NCBI RefSeq assembly: GCF_000317535.1 | Contig: NC_019744.1 | Coordinates: 1 to 64,000 of the forward strand | Source of the DNA: Cylindrospermum stagnale PCC 7417 | Lineage (GTDB): Bacteria > Cyanobacteriota > Cyanobacteriia > Cyanobacteriales > Nostocaceae | DNA length: 64,000 bases | Direction of reading: 5' to 3' | Shown: positions 18,380-28,322 of the stretch, piece by piece | Layout of the letters: each line of letters opens with the position of its first letter | Position numbering within the stretch: the first letter of the stretch is position 1 | Made by a program: the position numbers and the translations under genes | The notes under the pieces: generated by a model | What the model saw: only the letters and a program-made list of their open reading frames with translations | Databases searched by the model: none | Told to the model about the DNA's origin: nothing

Positions 18380-18586
18380 ATGGAACGGGCAATATTGATA
18401 CATTTTGACGCTGCTACAGGTGAAGTAAAAATAGAAGCTGAGGGTTTTGATGGATTGTTCTGTGTAGAAGCAACCCAACCTTTTGAGGAAGCTTTAGGGA
18501 TGGTACAGGGCGAACGCACCTACAAGCCCGAATCTCACCAACAGCTTCGTAGCACCAATACTCATCAACATCGACTGCATCAATAA
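18380..18586 (+). CDS. DUF2997 family small protein
   Basis: A 68-aa protein. The pattern AILIHFDAATGEVKIEAEGF followed by GLFCVEATQPFEEALG is that of DUF2997 proteins, which occur beside Ycf35. The last 20 residues (SHQQLRSTNTHQHRLHQ) are low-complexity. It starts three bases after the DUF1257 stop, within the Shine-Dalgarno GGAGG of the junction, so the two are translationally coupled. Function unknown. Confidence 0.8.
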   Translation: MERAILIHFDAATGEVKIEAEGFDGLFCVEATQPFEEALGMVQGERTYKPESHQQLRSTNTHQHRLHQ

Positions 18587-18716
18587 ACTCAAACCAGGGA
18601 GGGGGAAACTATCTTCAACATTCCTCCCTCTCCTCATTATCCTTCACGTAAACAAGCTTTGCTATTTCATCAATAAATTTTCACCGGGGAGTTACCAAAA
18701 TTCCTTATTCACAACC

Positions 18717-20333
18717 ATGAAACTATCAAACCTAATTACCACCATTGATTCTCAAATACCCATCGTGGCTTTAGAGGTTCTATCCCCTGAAGAAGCAACC
18801 ATTATTCAATGGTTAACTACTGAAGTTATGGACAAACTCAACAGTCCTATGTATTTCTGGAATTTAGGAGTATCCAGCTTAGAACAATGTCTGATTGCTG
18901 ACGATGGTGGACTGGTATTCAAATCAGTTGAGACTTATAAAAAGCCTCCTCACATAGACCCTCTAATATATGTATTCGAGTACATCAATAATTTCGAGGG
19001 GAATGGGGTTTTCATCCTGGGAGATGTTCACCCTTTTGTGGGTAAAAACTCACTGCAATTGAGTTGGGAAGTCCTCACCAGAGTCAAAAACTTGTACCAT
19101 CGTCTCAAACCAACTGAAAAGCGCATTGTACTTCTGGGTCAAAACATTCAACTGCATGAATCTTTGCTGAGGCTAATTCCTTGCTGTGAAGTGCCTTTAC
19201 CCAGCATTGAGCAAATTCAAGACCACTTAGAATCATATTTGCTGTATTTGCAAGAATCTGCCAGTGAGCAAGAGGTGAATTTTACAGTTTCTCTGACCAC
19301 TGAAGATAAAGAAACCTTGGCAAGAGCAGCATTAGGCTTGACACTAGAAGAAATCAGTGACTTCCTGCGGTTGACTGTGAAAGAACGATTAACTTCTCAA
19401 GGCATTGTAATTGATGCAACAGTGATTTCCTTGGTTGTCGAATACAAGACCCGGCTATTGGCTCAGATGGGTATTGAATTGGGTAAACCAACGACAATAC
19501 CTTTTGGCGGTTTGGATTTACTACGGGATTGGCTGCAACGCCGTCGTCGGTTATTTTCCCAAGAAGCGCGATCGCTAAATTTACCCCAACCAAAAGGGGT
19601 GCTACTGGCAGGGCCACCAGGGACAGGTAAATCAATAGTAGCGAAGAACATTGCAACTATACTCAATCTTCCACTGTTGCAACTAGATATTGCCTCAATG
19701 CTGGGTAGCCTAGTGGGAGAATCTGAAGGCAATGTCCGCCGCGCACTGAGTACGGCTGAAGCGATCGCACCCTGTGTCTTGTGGATTGATGAAGTAGAGA
19801 AAGCACTTTCAGCTAATGGCGATACTTCTGGAGTTTCACAAAGGATTCTGGGGAATATCCTCACTTTCATGTCGGAGTGTACGGCAGGGGTGTTTGTGGT
19901 GGCAACCTGTAATGACCCAACAGCTTTGCCCATCGAATTCAAGAGGAAAGGACGGTTTGATGAGAATTTCTTTGTTGACCTACCCACAGAACCAGAACGT
20001 TGTCAAATTCTCAAGATTCATCTGGAGCGATACGGTATAGAAGTTCCGCAAGAGTATCTGGAAGCGATCGCTGCTAGTACCAACAAGTTTAGCGGTGCTG
20101 AATTGGAAACTCTGGCATCAGAAGCCGCACTACTAGCTTTTGATGAGGGAAGGCCGCAGCAGGTGACACTAGCTGACTTAGAAAATTGCCAACAAAATAT
20201 TACACCTTTAGCTGTTCAGGATGCTGCTGCTGTTGAGCGAATGCAGTCTTGGTCAAAGGTTGCGCGACCAGCTTCTAGTTCTGTGCAGGTTTCTAAGAGA
20301 AGTCTTCGTACTTCTAGGTTCCGTACCAATTAG
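18717..20333 (+). CDS. Ycf46-like AAA ATPase
   Basis: A 538-aa protein. The first 270 residues match the Ycf46-type N-terminal domain (SPEEATIIQWL, LKPTEKRIVLLGQ). They are followed by a AAA module with Walker A GPPGTGKS (about 297-304), Walker B CVLWIDEVEKAL (about 355), an NDPTALP sensor region and arginine fingers RKGRFDE. It ends in a short basic tail (RSLRTSRFRTN). Ycf46 homologues are conserved in cyanobacteria and red plastids, with a poorly defined regulatory role. Being on a plasmid with DUF1257 and DUF2997 genes, it is likely a paralogue of a chromosomal gene. Confidence 0.88.
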   Translation: MKLSNLITTIDSQIPIVALEVLSPEEATIIQWLTTEVMDKLNSPMYFWNLGVSSLEQCLIADDGGLVFKSVETYKKPPHIDPLIYVFEYINNFEGNGVFILGDVHPFVGKNSLQLSWEVLTRVKNLYHRLKPTEKRIVLLGQNIQLHESLLRLIPCCEVPLPSIEQIQDHLESYLLYLQESASEQEVNFTVSLTTEDKETLARAALGLTLEEISDFLRLTVKERLTSQGIVIDATVISLVVEYKTRLLAQMGIELGKPTTIPFGGLDLLRDWLQRRRRLFSQEARSLNLPQPKGVLLAGPPGTGKSIVAKNIATILNLPLLQLDIASMLGSLVGESEGNVRRALSTAEAIAPCVLWIDEVEKALSANGDTSGVSQRILGNILTFMSECTAGVFVVATCNDPTALPIEFKRKGRFDENFFVDLPTEPERCQILKIHLERYGIEVPQEYLEAIAASTNKFSGAELETLASEAALLAFDEGRPQQVTLADLENCQQNITPLAVQDAAAVERMQSWSKVARPASSSVQVSKRSLRTSRFRTN

Positions 20334-20340
20334 GGGCAGT

Positions 20341-20596
20341 GTTACGGAAGCTGTCACCAAGTGCAAAGTAATAAGAGAAGTACCGAATTTTATTCAGGAG
20401 TCGGAACTTTATGTGTTTTGAGTTCAATTTAGTTAGTTTTAAGGGTTGAACAACGCGGAATTTTCGTCCCCAAGTGCCGACTCCATTGTAATTCGGAACT
20501 TTTTAGAAATCGCTATCCCTCATTATCATAAAGGCTGAAACGTTTGTATCGTAGTAATCACAGGCTACGAAAGCCCCCTGTGACAGCTTCCGTAAC
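20341..20596. mobile_element. 256-bp MITE with perfect 17-bp inverted ends
   Basis: GTTACGGAAGCTGTCAC (20341-20357) and its exact complement GTGACAGCTTCCGTAAC (20580-20596) bound a non-coding core. Weak matching (GGGG) continues outside both ends. It begins seven bases after the Ycf46-like gene. Its ends are unrelated to the GGACTTACGCA elements that follow at 20657 and 20822, so at least two element families have inserted into this gap. Confidence 0.75.
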
Positions 20597-20656
20597 TATA
20601 CCCCAATTAGTACGCAAGCGATCGCTATGCGGGTGGGTAGGCCATCTCTTTACTTC

Positions 20657-20762
20657 AGGACTTACGCAAAGTCTTCCATTTCTTGGCGTCTTGGCGGTAT
20701 GCCTCCGGCTCCCGAAGGGATACGTAAAAGTCCTATTTCTTCGTACCCTGTGCGTAATTCCT
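20657..20762. mobile_element. MITE-like element with GGACTTACGCA ends (copy 2)
   Basis: AGGACTTACGCA (20657-20668) faces TGCGTAATTCCT (20751-20762), 106 bp in all. The core includes a short palindrome (CTCCGGCTCCCGAAGGGAT region). Confidence 0.65.
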
Positions 20763-20821
20763 GTACTTGCCACAGACATCTCAGGACAAAGAAGCGATCG
20801 CTATCTAATCACCAATTCAAT

Positions 20822-20935
20822 AGGACTTACGCAAGATATGACTGAAAACTTTATTCTTACGTAGCGGTAATTCATGTAGCCATAGACTTCCCGTAGGGTA
20901 TTACCGCTACTTTCGTTCTGCTTTGCGTAAGTCCT
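20822..20935. mobile_element. MITE-like element with GGACTTACGCA ends (copy 3)
   Basis: AGGACTTACGCAA (20822-20834) and TTGCGTAAGTCCT (20923-20935) are exact inverted repeats of 13 bp. The core has a second palindrome, TAGCGGTAAT (20872-20881) with ATTACCGCTA (20899-20908), so single strands would fold into a long hairpin. The rest of the gap 20597-20983 holds one HIP1 site and no gene. Confidence 0.75.
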
Positions 20936-20983
20936 GTTCAACTTTTTAGCTGATTGTTACCATGAAATCTCGCTGTATTAATT

Positions 20984-21532
20984 ATGGAAATATACTTAGT
21001 ATTTGTAGATGCTGCTCAAAACAGTAACAAATTCTGGAGTGCAAAGGTTGAGCAAGGTAATCTAACTGTTGAGTGGGGTAGAGTAGGCTACAAATCTCAG
21101 CAGAAAGTTCACTATTTCGGTAATTCTCAACAAGCAGTTTCTAAATTTCACAATCTTGTTGCTGAAAAGAAAATGAAAGGATACGGAGAAAGCCAACCTC
21201 AAATTGATAGCACTTCTGATTCTCTGGAAATCAAAAGAGCTATCCAATTACTGGAAATTTTGCGTCCTTATGTAGCAGGAAGGCAATTTGCAAATAGTAA
21301 TTATCTAGACTCTTTAAACCAATATCTAAAAATAGTTCCTACACCTTTAGGAATGAAAATAGACCCTTCTTTAATATACCGTAATGTAGGGGATGTTGAT
21401 CACCAGCTATCACTGCTGAACTCTTTGTTGAAAACTGATTATGTGCTGGCTGATAACGCTACAGAGGAATCTGTTAATAACAGAGTTATCAGTCTCAAAA
21501 GTATTGGTAAGAACTTTTGGAGGCATATATAA
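20984..21532 (+). CDS. WGR-domain protein
   Basis: The N-terminal 70 residues form a WGR domain: KFWSAKVEQGNLTVEWGRVG then KVHYFGNSQQAVSKFHNLV. WGR domains bind nucleic acid ends in PARP proteins and occur alone in many bacterial genes. The remaining 110 residues (AIQLLEILRPYVAGRQF, VPTPLGMKIDPSLIYR) are unassigned; they are weakly reminiscent of sequences that follow WGR domains in other proteins. At 182 aa it has no catalytic domain. It has its own terminator directly after the stop. Confidence 0.8.
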   Translation: MEIYLVFVDAAQNSNKFWSAKVEQGNLTVEWGRVGYKSQQKVHYFGNSQQAVSKFHNLVAEKKMKGYGESQPQIDSTSDSLEIKRAIQLLEILRPYVAGRQFANSNYLDSLNQYLKIVPTPLGMKIDPSLIYRNVGDVDHQLSLLNSLLKTDYVLADNATEESVNNRVISLKSIGKNFWRHI

Positions 21533-21539
21533 AACCATT

Positions 21540-21586
21540 GAGTATAGCTTACTTATAAATGTAAGCTATACTCTTCATTTTTTTAT
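21540..21586 (+). terminator. Strong terminator after the WGR gene
   Basis: GAGTATAGCTTAC (21540-21552) and GTAAGCTATACTC (21561-21573) form a perfect 13-bp stem, followed by TTCATTTTTTTAT. Confidence 0.85.
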
Positions 21587-21659
21587 CTCAACGTCAAAGT
21601 ACAAACAAAAATTATATTATGACGAGTAGCTAGTTAAATTATTAATTTGCGCTATCGCG

Positions 21660-21691
21660 CCCATTCCCAAAGCTAATTTTTGGAGAATGGG
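21660..21691 (+). promoter_or_regulatory. Hairpin hiding the ribosome-binding site of the methylase-helicase gene
   Basis: CCCATTCCCAAA (21660-21671) can pair with TTTGGAGAATGGG (21679-21691), 12 base pairs with one bulged A. The Shine-Dalgarno GGAG (21682-21685), eight bases before the ATG at 21694, lies inside the stem. Translation would need the hairpin opened, for example by a protein, an RNA or an upstream ribosome. Confidence 0.5.
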
Positions 21692-21693
21692 AT

Positions 21694-24600
21694 ATGTTGA
21701 CAATCAACTCAACAATTGAAACCGAATTAAAAACAACTCCCAAACAAAGGTGGGAGAACAACAAACAAGCAATTATCACCCTGCAAACCCTCAGCGGCTC
21801 CCCCAACCAAGAGCAACTGCAAATATTAGCCAAATTCAATGGATGGGGCTGCCTACCAGAAATATTTAGCTTAAACCCACAAAGTGGCTGGGTTGCCAAA
21901 GCGCAACAAGAACTGAAAAGCCTACTGGGTGAAGATGAATTTAATCATGCCGCCAGCAGCATATTAAATGCCCATTATACAGAACCCACAATTATCCGCA
22001 GTATTTGGGAAATGCTATCACAAATCGGATTTACCGGAGGCAGAATCTTAGAACCAGCCTGCGGTACCGGCTTATTCTTTGGATTAATGCCAGAACAAAT
22101 ACGCCGCAACTCAAAGTTATTTGGCATTGAATTAGATAAAATACCCGCTACCATAGCCAAACATCTATATCCTGAAGCTCAATTCTACAATCAGGGATTT
22201 GAAGAAGTAAGCTTCCCGGACGCATATTTTGATCTGGTATGTGGGAATTTTCCCTTTGGTGACTATGGAGTAAATGACCCAAAATATAACTTTCTAGGAG
22301 TTAGCATCCATAACTACTTCCTCGCCAAATCTGCCGACCTTGTGAGAGAGGGAGGATTAATAGCAGTGATTACTTCTGCATACACCCTAGATGCGCCTAG
22401 TTCTCAAAAGTTCCGAGGTTGGTTAGGACAAAAACTAGAACTTGTGACAGCAGTAAGACTTCCCAATGGAGTATTTAACGCAATAGCTAGAACTCAAGTA
22501 AGCCCAATTTTGCTGATATTCCAAAGAGTGAAATATCCTAGTCAGTCCAACATATCAAAATGGATGAATACTCAAAAAATCCAAATTGTTTCTCAAGATT
22601 GGGGTAATGAAGGTGAAAAAGCTAAAGCCCATCTCAACGAGTATTTCTTAAGTGAATTTCAAGGGAGAAGCTTTGATAAATATTATCAAGAGCATTTGTG
22701 GAAATATCCCCAATCTACACATTTCCAACAGAGAATTTATCCTCATGTACATCACTTACTAGGAACACCAAGCATTAACAAACTCTATGGAGAAGGTTTT
22801 GCTCTCTTAGATGACGGCAGAGAATTATCTGAAGCTCTAACCAAAATTCCTCTAAACGTTAACTACTCTCCTAAAGAACAAGAAGCAGAACTACTTTTAG
22901 TTCCACCCGAATTGCAACATATTAAAGAAATGGCTTTCTGTATTCATAAAAACCAGATTTACCAAAGAGCAAAAAGCCATTTAGCACTGGTAGAAACAGT
23001 AGAAAAAAATCGAATTGAAGACTTTTGGCAACTGCGTAGCTGCCTTACAAAAGTTATCAATGCCCAACAAAGAGTAGATGATGAAGAATTAACACAACTC
23101 CAACAAAAACTGAAATACAGCTACAACTCATTCATTCAGAGATGGGGCAGAATCAATAGCAAGTACAACCTAGAACACCTGGGGAAAGACCCCAATTATT
23201 ATTTAGTAAGAACTCTAAAAAAGAGTAATTACAAACTAGCCGATATTTTCTCTAAACGAGTCTGTCGCTCATATTCTGCACCCACCAAAGTCAAATCAGC
23301 ACAAGATGCTTTGACACATTCTCTCAACACAAAAGGTTGCCTAGATTTAAACTATATCTCACAAATCAGCAACCTCGTTCCAGAGAAGATCATCCAACAA
23401 CTTGATGCTGATAACCTAATCTTCTACAATCCAAGTACACAGAAATGGGAACTCACTGCTCAGTATTTATCTGGTAACGTCTACAGAAAACTACAAGAAG
23501 CAATTGCTGCTAACTTGCCAAAAAACATAGAGGCACTCAAAGCAATTCAGCCATTGCCAATGTTACCAGATGCCACAGAAGATATCAAACTTGCCTGCCT
23601 AGAAACATCAAACATTGATTGGAATTCTCTTGCAGATTCCCAAAAAGACAAAATCCTGAATAAGAAGATTCACATAATGCTTGGTACAAACTGGATTAAA
23701 CCAGAAATCTACCAGCAATTTGCTAGAGAAATACTGAAAATTAAAGTGACAATATCTCACATTACTTCATCCAGCACATCTTTTTGGACAATAGGAGGAA
23801 ATTCTGACGATATTACAGAATATGGCACTAGTTACTTAGATAGCGCCAAACTCTTGGAAAAAGGATTAAATCGTCAAGACCCCAGAATCATTATTTACGA
23901 AAGCAAAGATACCATTAATACTCTAGCATCTAATGAAGCGACAGAAGAAGCCAGAGCTAAATTAGAAGTAATCAAATTTGCTTTTAGAAACTGGATTTGG
24001 GAGAATCAGCAAAGATGCGTTGAACTGTATACCTACTACAACACACATATCAACGTTTTCGCTGCCCGAAAATACAACGGTAGCTACCTAAAACTTCCAG
24101 GTAGTAATCCTAATGTTCACCTCAACTATTGGCAGTTAGATGCCGTTTCCAGAATTCTAGAAGAAAATGCCACCTTCCTTGCTCATGATGTAGGACTGGG
24201 TAAAACATACACCATGATTGCTGCCATCATGGAATGTCGGAGGTTGGGATTAGCTAATAAGCCAATGTTAGTAGTGTTAAATGGCACAGAAAACCAAATT
24301 GAAGCAAGCTTTCGAGATTTGTATCCAATGGCAAACTTATTAGTTCCTGATAAGCTAGATGCCGAAGGTAGAAAGATGTTCACTGCTGCCATTCAAACGG
24401 GAGATTTTGATTGCACTATCATTACACATTCCCAATTCTTCAGTTTGGCATTATCGGAAGATTATCAACTAGCTTTCCACAACCAAGAAAAAGAAATTCT
24501 CCAAAGTTTCTTGAGAAATGAGTCAAATGACAGAATCACCACTAAACAATTGAAAAAGGCATTAAAAAGCCTAGAGAATAAAATCAAGAAGGTGACAGAA

Positions 24601-26811
24601 TCAAGCAGAAAAGACAATCACATCGACTTTGATAATCTGACAGATATGCTGGTGATAGATGAAGTTCATGAATTTAAGAACTTATCTATCATAACCAAGA
24701 TGTACAACATCAGAGGCATCCCCAACAATTGGAGTCAACGCGCTAGTGATACCTACATGAAAATTCTGCATATTCTGGGAGATATGCTCACAGAAACTTG
24801 TTCCCAATTAAAAGGAAAAGTAATTGGCGCAACTGGCACAATTCTGTCAAATACTATGGCAGAATTATTCAATTGGATGCGGATGTTCCAACTTCCTAAA
24901 TTACGAGAATTGGGAATAGAAACTTTCGATGAGTGGGCTAGTCAATTTGCCGAACCTACCTCCTCTGCTGAAGTTACTGCTAGTGGTAAGTATAAGGTAG
25001 TTACTCGGTTTAAGAGTTTCTGCAATATCCAAGCTCTCAGAGGACTAATGGATCAGTTTGTTGATCTCCAAACAAATGATAACATTGGCGATGTCCTGAA
25101 ACGCCCAAAACCTAAATTTGTAGATGTCGTTGTAGAACCATCCCCAGCACAGCTACAATTTCTCAGGGAAGCTCTCAAAAGGTCTGAGAAAATTCATAAT
25201 CGGCAAGTTGCACCCAGCATTGATAATATGCTGAAGGTGACGACAGACCTCACAAAAGCTGCTCTAACTATGCGCTTGTTGGGAGAAACGCAGGAAGCAG
25301 AGGTCAGCAAGTTGCATGAGTGCGCTTGGAACATCTGGCAAATTTGGAAGCTAACTACTACTGTCAAAGGGACTCAACTGATATTTTGTGATGCCAGTAT
25401 TCCCAAACCAGACAAATACAGCACCTACTTGTATTTGAAAATGCTGCTCATGGCATTAGGTATCCCAGAATCGCAAATTGCGTTTGTCCATGATTTTAAT
25501 AAATCCAAGCGCACTAAACTTTTTGAGTTAATTGATGCTGGTGAGGTGCGTGTTCTGCTGGGAAGTACGAAAAAGTTAGGTACTGGTTGCAATGTCCACC
25601 GTCGCGGATTATGGGCTATACACCACCTAGATGCCCCTTGGCGACCATCTGACCTGACTCAACGGGAGGGGAGAGGTATCAGGCAGGGAAATGGGGAATT
25701 TATGGGTTGTACGCTGCCTTTTGTTTGGATATTTAGGTATGTTACGGAACGTCTAGATGCTCTCAGATGGCAAACTTTACAGTGGAAACAGGAAATGACT
25801 GCTAAGTTCCTCAACGGTGAGGATTTAGATAATGTTGAAGATTGTGATAAAGGAATTTATTCCTATGCTCAAATTAAGTCGATGGCTACAGGAAACTCTC
25901 TGTTAATTGAGGAGTCTAATCTGCGGAGTGAGTTGAATTCTTTGCTCATTCAACAAAGGAGTCACCAAAGGCAGCAATTCAGTTTGGGGTGGAATATAGA
26001 TAGCTGGAATCGGAAAATTCAAACTTTGGAGCGCCAAATTCAATTTCTTGAGGAAGACCTCAAAGCTACCAAGCCAGTTTTGACGGGAAGAGAAACGGAG
26101 CAACTCTCAAAACGAATATCTCTTGAATGCAGAGATATTATCCAACAAAAAAATATCTCTGCCAGGAAAATTGCTGCTTACCGAGGATTTGATGTGTATG
26201 CTTACTATCGTCCAGCCAATAGCAAATTAGGTCTATACATTCAATGCTGTGGTAATGAGTACTATTTTCCCTGGATGTTGAATAACAAAAGAGAAAAGCT
26301 GGAATTTCAGCGCTCAAATCCTATAATTGGTCTTGATGCACTGATAGACTCATTGCCAGAATATTTACCAGAGTTGCAAGAAGAACTTGAAAAAGCACAC
26401 ATTGAAAAGGTAAGACTTGAATCTCTTGTAGGACAATGTTTTCCACATTTAGAAAGAATTGATGAAATTTCACAGCGCTTGCAGGAAATTGATGCTGTTT
26501 TACAAGAGGATGAGGCGGCTTTGGATACATCAGAACCATTATCTAATGATGAAAATGGTGAGGATAGCGGAGATGATTTCTGGTTAGATGATGACAGGTG
26601 CATTCAAGAATGTTATGTTCACCCAGGAATAGTGGGTAAGTTGCTCGGCAGAAGTATTGAAGATATTCAATGGATTAGCGAGATTTCTCTAGCCGTCACC
26701 ACCATTAAACCTAATACTTTTCAACTTCCTACATCTAGCACAAGTAACAAAATTCATGAGTTTCCTAGCAGTATAAGTAAGGTTGTGGCCGTTCAACTTA
26801 GTCTTTTCTGA
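21694..26811 (+). CDS. DarB-like N6-methylase/SF2 helicase fusion with clamp-binding C-terminus
   Basis: A 1705-aa protein. Methylase part: SAM motif EPACGTG (120-126) and the catalytic motif region GNFPFGDY (184-191), where the usual NPPY/NPPF is NFPF. The helicase part follows: HDVGLGKT (about 831-838), DEVH (about 989), ATGTILSN, then QREGRGIRQG (about 1322). A coiled-coil region and an acidic segment lead to the last residues VQLSLF, a canonical clamp-binding peptide. Such methylase-helicase giants occur on plasmids, phages and ICEs (P1 DarB type) and are linked to antirestriction or element protection. No restriction enzyme is nearby. The start has a good but hairpin-buried Shine-Dalgarno. 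Confidence 0.85.
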   Translation: MLTINSTIETELKTTPKQRWENNKQAIITLQTLSGSPNQEQLQILAKFNGWGCLPEIFSLNPQSGWVAKAQQELKSLLGEDEFNHAASSILNAHYTEPTIIRSIWEMLSQIGFTGGRILEPACGTGLFFGLMPEQIRRNSKLFGIELDKIPATIAKHLYPEAQFYNQGFEEVSFPDAYFDLVCGNFPFGDYGVNDPKYNFLGVSIHNYFLAKSADLVREGGLIAVITSAYTLDAPSSQKFRGWLGQKLELVTAVRLPNGVFNAIARTQVSPILLIFQRVKYPSQSNISKWMNTQKIQIVSQDWGNEGEKAKAHLNEYFLSEFQGRSFDKYYQEHLWKYPQSTHFQQRIYPHVHHLLGTPSINKLYGEGFALLDDGRELSEALTKIPLNVNYSPKEQEAELLLVPPELQHIKEMAFCIHKNQIYQRAKSHLALVETVEKNRIEDFWQLRSCLTKVINAQQRVDDEELTQLQQKLKYSYNSFIQRWGRINSKYNLEHLGKDPNYYLVRTLKKSNYKLADIFSKRVCRSYSAPTKVKSAQDALTHSLNTKGCLDLNYISQISNLVPEKIIQQLDADNLIFYNPSTQKWELTAQYLSGNVYRKLQEAIAANLPKNIEALKAIQPLPMLPDATEDIKLACLETSNIDWNSLADSQKDKILNKKIHIMLGTNWIKPEIYQQFAREILKIKVTISHITSSSTSFWTIGGNSDDITEYGTSYLDSAKLLEKGLNRQDPRIIIYESKDTINTLASNEATEEARAKLEVIKFAFRNWIWENQQRCVELYTYYNTHINVFAARKYNGSYLKLPGSNPNVHLNYWQLDAVSRILEENATFLAHDVGLGKTYTMIAAIMECRRLGLANKPMLVVLNGTENQIEASFRDLYPMANLLVPDKLDAEGRKMFTAAIQTGDFDCTIITHSQFFSLALSEDYQLAFHNQEKEILQSFLRNESNDRITTKQLKKALKSLENKIKKVTESSRKDNHIDFDNLTDMLVIDEVHEFKNLSIITKMYNIRGIPNNWSQRASDTYMKILHILGDMLTETCSQLKGKVIGATGTILSNTMAELFNWMRMFQLPKLRELGIETFDEWASQFAEPTSSAEVTASGKYKVVTRFKSFCNIQALRGLMDQFVDLQTNDNIGDVLKRPKPKFVDVVVEPSPAQLQFLREALKRSEKIHNRQVAPSIDNMLKVTTDLTKAALTMRLLGETQEAEVSKLHECAWNIWQIWKLTTTVKGTQLIFCDASIPKPDKYSTYLYLKMLLMALGIPESQIAFVHDFNKSKRTKLFELIDAGEVRVLLGSTKKLGTGCNVHRRGLWAIHHLDAPWRPSDLTQREGRGIRQGNGEFMGCTLPFVWIFRYVTERLDALRWQTLQWKQEMTAKFLNGEDLDNVEDCDKGIYSYAQIKSMATGNSLLIEESNLRSELNSLLIQQRSHQRQQFSLGWNIDSWNRKIQTLERQIQFLEEDLKATKPVLTGRETEQLSKRISLECRDIIQQKNISARKIAAYRGFDVYAYYRPANSKLGLYIQCCGNEYYFPWMLNNKREKLEFQRSNPIIGLDALIDSLPEYLPELQEELEKAHIEKVRLESLVGQCFPHLERIDEISQRLQEIDAVLQEDEAALDTSEPLSNDENGEDSGDDFWLDDDRCIQECYVHPGIVGKLLGRSIEDIQWISEISLAVTTIKPNTFQLPTSSTSNKIHEFPSSISKVVAVQLSLF

Positions 26812-27016
26812 AAGAAGTACTAGAGTTTTTGGTATTGAGAGAATCTCAGTTTTACAAAAACACTTTTGGGCTTAGTTTTAGCAACGGAAAAATTTTGAGC
26901 GTTAAGGCTGAAAAGCTCACAGCATAGTGGTTGTAACTAATCAGCCTTTGCTTTTTATCCTTACCGACTCAGCCACCAGCCGTATGGCTCCGGTAAAACT
27001 TTCGGCTCTTCGGTAC

Positions 27017-27164
27017 TTTTTATGGAAAACCAGGTTCAAAATCGTTGAAAGCCTTATTTTGTAGGCATTTCATTCAAAATGATGGCATAATTCTTTATAA
27101 CCCTTGCCCCATAAAGGTTTTGTTATAATCAATCCTCAATCACCATAAAAACAACGCAAGAGCC
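27017..27164 (+). repeat. Duplicated 149-bp promoter block, copy 2 (orphan)
   Basis: This matches 16368-16516, including TGTTATAAT at 27121-27129. No plus-strand gene follows; the next plus-strand CDS is beyond the foreign metabolic island. The rest of the gap 26812-27287 holds no supported gene. The island boundary lies near 27165-27240, where base composition changes. Confidence 0.65.
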
Positions 27165-27287
27165 GAACTTTCTTGCTGCACGAACTCTGGAACTGTACGA
27201 AGCCAGGGGAGCTTACAGCGCCTGGCTCGTGGGACGCTACAGGATCTCTCACGTTAGAATGCAACCAGAGAACACATTTTTTGCCGT

Positions 27288-28322
<1,035 letters not shown>

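Noticed and set aside
19463-19987. Minus-strand frame of 174 codons opposite the Ycf46-like gene
   Set aside because: Opposite a well-conserved AAA ATPase core; a shadow frame.
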